Part shown: in pieces, positions 6,855 through 10,282 of the stretch
Layout of the letters: each line of letters opens with the position of its first letter
Numbering within the stretch: position 1 is the stretch's first letter
DNA from: Bacteroidales bacterium
GTDB lineage: Bacteria > Bacteroidota > Bacteroidia > Bacteroidales > P3
Assembly (NCBI GenBank): GCA_023227645.1
Contig: JALNVJ010000044.1
Span: 1 to 10,282 of the forward strand
Direction: 5' to 3'
Length of the DNA stretch: 10,282 nucleotides
Translations under genes and position numbers: made by a program
Notes under the pieces: model-generated
What the model was told of the DNA's origin: nothing
The model's database searches: none
Seen by the model: the letters and a program-made list of their open reading frames with translations, nothing else

Positions 6855-6888
6855 ATCTTCTTTTAATTTTTATTTTAAGTTATATCTG

Positions 6889-6896
6889 CAAATATA
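6889..6896 (-). promoter_or_regulatory. -7 promoter element of the secreted-protein gene
   Basis: The minus strand reads TATATTTG here, an exact fit to TAnnTTTG, 34 nt upstream of the ATG at 6854. No convincing TTTG lies at the -33 distance. The element is only 32 bp from the divergent -7 element at 6929, so polymerases on the two promoters would overlap. Confidence 0.55.
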
Positions 6897-6906
6897 CTAT
6901 AAATAA

Positions 6907-6936
6907 TTTGTTTGAAAGAAAATTTTAGTATTTTTG
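6907..6936 (+). promoter_or_regulatory. Promoter of the DUF349 gene
   Basis: TTTG (6907-6910) and TATTTTTG (6929-6936) are separated by 18 nt, slightly shorter than the usual Bacteroidetes spacing. The predicted transcript starts near 6943, giving a leader of about 95 nt, the longest predicted in the window. Confidence 0.55.
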
Positions 6937-6991
6937 CATTCTTAATATTCAATAAAACGAATTTAAGAATGTTTACTATAACCATTTAAAT

Positions 6992-7016
6992 TTCTATTCT
7001 TGTAATTTGAATAGAA
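6992..7016 (+). promoter_or_regulatory. Hairpin in the DUF349 gene leader
   Basis: TTCTATTC (6992-6999) pairs perfectly with GAATAGAA (7009-7016) around a 9-nt loop, ending 22 nt before the start codon. The stem is short and AT-rich, so stability is modest. It might influence ribosome loading, but no known riboswitch or leader class is recognised. Confidence 0.35.
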
Positions 7017-7038
7017 GATATTCTAACAAAGTAATAAT

Positions 7039-9036
7039 ATGGACAACCAAGATCAAAACACTGTTAATTCAGTTGAAGAAAATGTAGTTAATTCTACAGA
7101 ACAAGAAACAAATCATGTTGTTGAAAATGCAACAGAGATTACATCAGAAATTACTCCAGAAGCTACAGTTGAGGTAGCAGAGGTAGCAGTTACAAATGAA
7201 GCTTCCGAAGAAGCATCTCGCAAAAATTATTCTGAAGAAATTCTTTCAGTTGAACATGAACATGACGAGGAGTCGGAAGAAGAGGAAATTCATGAGTCTA
7301 TTGATGAGCTTACTGTTCATTATTCAAAAATGAATCGTCAAGAGTTGATGGATGAAATTAAATCTTTGGCCAATTCTGAAAATATTCAACAAATGAAATT
7401 GCGAGCTAGCTTAATTCGTAATTCTTTTAAGTTACTAACTACTGAAGCTATTAATTTGTCTAAGGAAAAGTTTTTGGCTGATGGTGGTGTTGAAGAAGAT
7501 TTTAAGTTTGAAGATGATGAAATTGCTGTTGAGTTCAATAAGTATTATTCACTTTATAGAGAGAAGAGACAACAATATTTAGAATTACAAGAAAGAACTA
7601 AGCTTGAAAATGTTGCTAAAAAGAATGCAATTTTAGATGAGTTGAGGGCTTTGCTTAGTTCAGAAGAAGGATTAAAAGAGACATACGATAAGTTTAATCT
7701 TATTCAGGAGAAATGGAAGATTGTTGGTCAGGTTCCAAGAACGGAAGTTAATGGACTTTGGCAAAATTACCATTTCTTAATTGAAAAATTTTATGATAAG
7801 GTTAAGATTAATCGTGAGCTAAGAGACTTAGATCTTAAGAAAAATTTGGATGCTAAAATTGAATTATGTGAGAGAGTTGAGGGGTTGATTTTGGAGCCAT
7901 CTATTAATAAATCATTTAAAGCTCTTCAAGAAATTCATCAACAATGGAAGAGTATTGGATCTGTTCCTATGGATAAGAATGAAGAGATATGGGAAAGATT
8001 TAAAATTGCATCAGATAAGATAAATAAACTTCGTCAAGATTATTACGAGACAATGAAGGTTGAGCTTGAAAGTAATCTACTTGCCAAGATTGCTCTTTGT
8101 GAGAAAGCTGAAGAGATAATTCAAAAAAATAACGAAACTCCAAAGGATTGGAACGATTCAACCAATGAGATGAATGATATGCTTAAACTTTGGAAGAGTA
8201 TTGGTTCTGTTCCTCAAAAAGATAATGAAGTAATTTGGACTCGTTTCAAATCATGTTTAGATAATTTCTTTGCAGGTAAAAAAGAGATATTTAATAAATT
8301 GAAAGAAGAGCAAGATATTAATTATAATAAGAAGGTTGAGATATGTGTTAAGGCAGAAGCTATTTCTGAAAGAACTGATTGGAGATCTGCAACTCAGGAG
8401 CTTCTAGGCTTACAAAAGGAATGGAAAGAAATTGGTTATGTCCCTAAAAAATTATCTGATAAGTTATGGGGTCGTTTCCGTAGTGCTTGTGATAAGTTTT
8501 TTGAAAACAAATCTGCTTTCTATGTAGATAATCGTGCTAAGGAAACTGAAAATCTTGCAAAGAAGGAAGATTTGATTAAACAAGTTATTGAATTCCAATT
8601 TGGAGATAATAAAGAAGAAAACCTTAATGCTATAAAAGATTTCCAACGTCAATGGTCAGAAATACAGTATGTTCCATTGGCTGAAAAGGAACGTCTTCAA
8701 AAAGAATTTAGAGGTGCAATTAATGCTCATTTTGAAAAGCTTGAAATTGATGTTCGCCAATTCCAATTAAGCACCTATAAGGAAAGAGTTTTCCAAGGTG
8801 GTGGTGATGATAGGTCATTTTCTAAAGAGAAGAGATTCTTACAAGACAAGATTCAAAAGCTCAAAGAAGATGTTAATTTATGGGAAAATAACCTTGGATT
8901 TTTAGCTAATTCTAAGCAAGCTGATATTTTGAAAAATGAGTTTGAAAAGAAAATGGAAAATGCAAGGAAAGAAATTGCTTTAAATGAAGCTAAATTAAAG
9001 ATGATTGATAGCCCAAGTGCGACTGAAATAAAATAA
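7039..9036 (+). CDS. DUF349 repeat protein
   Basis: A 665-residue cytoplasmic protein with no signal peptide or membrane segment. Residues 1-90 are acidic, Glu/Val/Thr-rich and probably disordered. A helical, coiled-coil-prone section covers about 95-200. Five DUF349 units then follow, recognised by the core W-K-x-I-G-x-V-P followed about 10 residues on by W-x-x-F and a D-x-F/I end. The cores begin at Trp226, Trp303, Trp385, Trp462 and Trp539, a spacing of 77-82 residues. The fifth (WSEIQYVP) has lost the Gly and the second Trp. Residues 595-655 form a C-terminal charged coiled coil. DUF349 is widespread in Bacteroidetes and Actinobacteria and has no established biochemical function. The gene has its own promoter and a long leader, and it is followed by rpmE2 on a separate promoter. 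Confidence 0.9.
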   Translation: MDNQDQNTVNSVEENVVNSTEQETNHVVENATEITSEITPEATVEVAEVAVTNEASEEASRKNYSEEILSVEHEHDEESEEEEIHESIDELTVHYSKMNRQELMDEIKSLANSENIQQMKLRASLIRNSFKLLTTEAINLSKEKFLADGGVEEDFKFEDDEIAVEFNKYYSLYREKRQQYLELQERTKLENVAKKNAILDELRALLSSEEGLKETYDKFNLIQEKWKIVGQVPRTEVNGLWQNYHFLIEKFYDKVKINRELRDLDLKKNLDAKIELCERVEGLILEPSINKSFKALQEIHQQWKSIGSVPMDKNEEIWERFKIASDKINKLRQDYYETMKVELESNLLAKIALCEKAEEIIQKNNETPKDWNDSTNEMNDMLKLWKSIGSVPQKDNEVIWTRFKSCLDNFFAGKKEIFNKLKEEQDINYNKKVEICVKAEAISERTDWRSATQELLGLQKEWKEIGYVPKKLSDKLWGRFRSACDKFFENKSAFYVDNRAKETENLAKKEDLIKQVIEFQFGDNKEENLNAIKDFQRQWSEIQYVPLAEKERLQKEFRGAINAHFEKLEIDVRQFQLSTYKERVFQGGGDDRSFSKEKRFLQDKIQKLKEDVNLWENNLGFLANSKQADILKNEFEKKMENARKEIALNEAKLKMIDSPSATEIK

Positions 9037-9049
9037 TTTAGCCAACTCT

Positions 9050-9080
9050 ATTGCAAATTAAATAAATATTTATATCTTTG
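9050..9080 (+). promoter_or_regulatory. Promoter of rpmE2
   Basis: ATTG (9050-9053) and TATCTTTG (9073-9080) are 19 nt apart, a good match to the Bacteroidetes TTTG/TAnnTTTG promoter. Transcription would start near 9087, leaving a leader of about 64 nt. No terminator is visible between the DUF349 gene and this promoter, so some read-through into rpmE2 is possible. Confidence 0.65.
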
Positions 9081-9113
9081 CTAACTGAAAATTAATATAA
9101 ATAATTACTAATC

Positions 9114-9137
9114 CCGTTTAAATCAATGGATAAACGG
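9114..9137 (+). promoter_or_regulatory. Hairpin in the rpmE2 leader
   Basis: CCGTTTA (9114-9120) pairs with TAAACGG (9131-9137) around the 10-nt loop AATCAATGGA. The stem ends 13 nt before the L31 start codon and its GC-containing end stands out in an AT-rich leader. Leaders of ribosomal protein genes, including L31 in other phyla, often bind their own product; whether this one does is inference. Confidence 0.45.
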
Positions 9138-9150
9138 CAAAATAAAAAAT

Positions 9151-9408
9151 ATGAAAAAAGATATTCATCCAAAAAATTACCGTCTTTGTGCATTTAAGGA
9201 CATGTCAAATGACGAAGTTTTTATTACAAATTCTTGTTCAGACACAAAAGATCAACTTGAGATTGATGGTGTAACTTATCCATTAATTAAAATGGAAATT
9301 TCAAATACATCTCACCCTTTCTTCACAGGAAAGGTTAAACTTGTGGATACTGCAGGTCGTGTTGATAAGTTTATGAACAAGTACAAAAACCGTAAGGAAG
9401 TAAAATAA
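9151..9408 (+). CDS. rpmE2: Type B 50S ribosomal protein L31
   Basis: A component of the large ribosomal subunit that bridges to the small-subunit head. At 85 residues it matches type B L31: it opens with MKKDIHPKNYRLCAFKDMS, has the central EISNTSHPFFTGK (49-61), and ends with VDTAGRVDKFMNKYKNR (65-81). The CxxC zinc site of the type A (C+) form is absent; two cysteines (Cys13, Cys29) are far apart and do not make that motif. In organisms with both forms, the type B copy is often the zinc-independent form induced under zinc limitation, but many Bacteroidetes appear to rely on type B alone. No Zur box was recognised upstream. It has its own promoter, a hairpin leader and a strong terminator, so it is probably monocistronic. 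Confidence 0.97.
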   Translation: MKKDIHPKNYRLCAFKDMSNDEVFITNSCSDTKDQLEIDGVTYPLIKMEISNTSHPFFTGKVKLVDTAGRVDKFMNKYKNRKEVK

Positions 9409-9429
9409 CATACTAACTATATGTATTTT

Positions 9430-9468
9430 AAAAGAGTTCTATCATTATTGGTAGAACTCTTTTGTTTT
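9430..9468 (+). terminator. Intrinsic terminator after rpmE2
   Basis: AAAAGAGTTCTA (9430-9441) pairs perfectly with TAGAACTCTTTT (9452-9463) around a 10-nt loop, and is followed by G and TTTT. It lies 22 nt past the rpmE2 stop. The A-run at its 5' side mirrors the T-run, so it could also act on the opposite strand, though no gene arrives from that side. This is the clearest terminator in the window. Confidence 0.9.
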
Positions 9469-9519
9469 AATAAATATTTTTATTTAACTATGTCTTATGT
9501 TTATATGAAACAAATTGCA

Positions 9520-9527
9520 TATATTTG
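9520..9527 (+). promoter_or_regulatory. -7 promoter element of the GlmU-family gene
   Basis: TATATTTG fits TAnnTTTG exactly, 37 nt before the start codon at 9565. The -33 region is weak (TTATG at 9495-9499, 20 nt upstream). Because a strong terminator separates rpmE2 from this gene, a dedicated promoter is expected here. Confidence 0.6.
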
Positions 9528-9564
9528 CGTTGTAATATATAAATAATCAAAACACATTTTCATC

Positions 9565-10282
9565 ATGAGTTACATACTATTTGACGACGTTTCAAGGAGA
9601 TCATTAAAGCCTTTAACTTATATCAGACCAATTTGTGATATTCGTATTGGAATACTCACTATTAGAGAGAAATGGGAAAGATATTTGGGAGAGAAAACTT
9701 CTACTCTAACAGAGGAATATCTTTCTTCAAAATTCCCAATTGAATTTGCGGATTCAATGACTTTAATTAATGGTTCTATATGTCCTACGCCAAAATTAGT
9801 TGAAGCTATTAAAAACCTATCTTTCAATCAAGTTTTAGTTTGTAATGACAATATTATTGCTATGACTAAGACAAGAGAGGATTTTCTTTCAGAGAGTGAA
9901 GATACCAACAAGGTTGAGTTTGATCCAGATTTTATTAAATTAAATAATCTTTGGGATATTTTCCTAATGAATGGAAGGGCAATTAATGAAGATTTTGAAT
10001 TAATTACAAAGGGACGTGTTTCTCAAAAATTAAGTCCAACCAATACTGTTATTGGTGAAGGAAGTATATTTATTGAAGAAGGTGCTAATGTTGAATGTGC
10101 TATTTTGAATACAAAGAATGGACCTATTTATATTGGTAAAGATGCCGAAATTATGGAAGGATGTGTTATTAGAGGTCCTTTTGCAATGTGCGAGAATGCT
10201 GTTTTGAGACTTAATGCTAAAATATATGGATCCACTACGATGGGACCTTATGTGAAAGTAGGAGGAGAATTAGACAATGTTG
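9565..10282 (+). CDS. Alternative GlmU-family sugar nucleotidyltransferase, partial
   Basis: The frame from ATG 9565 is open for 239 codons to the right edge; the family is near 390 residues, so about 150 are missing. It matches my recollection of the Bacteroidetes alternative GlmU family (putative UDP-GlcNAc diphosphorylase / glucosamine-1-phosphate acetyltransferase). The N-terminus is YILFDDVSRRSLKPLTYIRP (3-22), followed by CDIRIGILTIREKWERYLG (24-42). This replaces the usual glycine-rich nucleotide-binding loop of GlmU. From about residue 150 the hexapeptide-like periodicity of a left-handed beta-helix begins (NTVIGEGSIFIEEGANVECAILN, IYIGKDAEIMEGCVIRGPF). The cytoplasmic role would be making UDP-GlcNAc or a related sugar nucleotide for the envelope. 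The exact substrate is unproven. Confidence 0.88.
   Translation, partial: MSYILFDDVSRRSLKPLTYIRPICDIRIGILTIREKWERYLGEKTSTLTEEYLSSKFPIEFADSMTLINGSICPTPKLVEAIKNLSFNQVLVCNDNIIAMTKTREDFLSESEDTNKVEFDPDFIKLNNLWDIFLMNGRAINEDFELITKGRVSQKLSPTNTVIGEGSIFIEEGANVECAILNTKNGPIYIGKDAEIMEGCVIRGPFAMCENAVLRLNAKIYGSTTMGPYVKVGGELDNV

Noticed and set aside
8464..8652. Minus-strand frame of 62 codons inside the DUF349 gene
   Set aside because: Antisense to repeat-coding sequence; Phe/Ile-rich because it is the complement of Lys/Glu/Asn codons.
9050..9150. Zur (zinc) operator before the type B L31 gene
   Set aside because: No GC-flanked palindromic Zur-like box is visible; the only inverted repeat is within the transcribed leader and reads better as an RNA hairpin.
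9618..9827. Minus-strand frame of 69 codons at the right end
   Set aside because: It lies opposite the GlmU-family gene, whose plus-strand frame is open to the window edge and carries clear family motifs.

Overview
The window reads as a chromosomal segment from an AT-rich member of the Bacteroidota (Bacteroidetes). Four things point there. TAnnTTTG-type -7 promoter elements precede nearly every transcription unit. Start codons follow A-rich leaders rather than Shine-Dalgarno boxes. A multi-repeat DUF349 protein is present. Type B ribosomal protein L31 sits next to an alternative, Bacteroidetes-type GlmU-family nucleotidyltransferase. The acyl-CoA genes at the left end suggest a fermentative or amino-acid/short-chain-acid metabolising organism. 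No mobile element, CRISPR array, tRNA or rRNA was seen.

Layout. (1) 1-560, minus strand: the N-terminal 186 codons of an acetate/butyrate-acetoacetate CoA-transferase alpha subunit (AtoD type), running off the left edge. (2) 561-866: a divergent regulatory region with a promoter for each side and two candidate operator-like repeats. (3) 867-5978, plus strand: five closely packed genes. They encode a fused ADP-forming acyl-CoA synthetase, an 89-residue two-helix membrane protein with a coiled-coil tail, an Mpv17/PMP22-like inner-membrane protein, a signal-peptide-bearing outer-membrane beta-barrel (DcaP-like porin), and diaminopimelate epimerase DapF. The last three are separated by 1 and 0 nt. 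(4) 5979-6137: a convergent intergenic region with a 21-bp-period array of near-palindromic 15-mers that doubles as a terminator. (5) 6138-6854, minus strand: a secreted protein of unknown function. (6) 7039-9036, plus strand: a 665-residue DUF349 repeat protein, divergent from (5). (7) 9151-9408: type B ribosomal protein L31 with a hairpin-containing leader and a strong intrinsic terminator. (8) 9565 to the right edge: the N-terminal 239 codons of an alternative GlmU-family sugar nucleotidyltransferase.

How they work together. The CoA-transferase and the ADP-forming synthetase both exchange CoA between acyl-CoA and free acids. The second also yields ATP, so the left half looks like acid fermentation or salvage. 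The porin and Mpv17-like protein co-directional with it could move a substrate or product across the two membranes, but that is inference. DapF (lysine and peptidoglycan) and the GlmU-like enzyme (UDP-GlcNAc) are cell-wall precursor enzymes; L31 is translation. The most unusual element is the palindromic 21-bp array between dapF and the secreted-protein gene. No clear defence or other exotic system is visible; most genes are ordinary housekeeping or metabolic genes.
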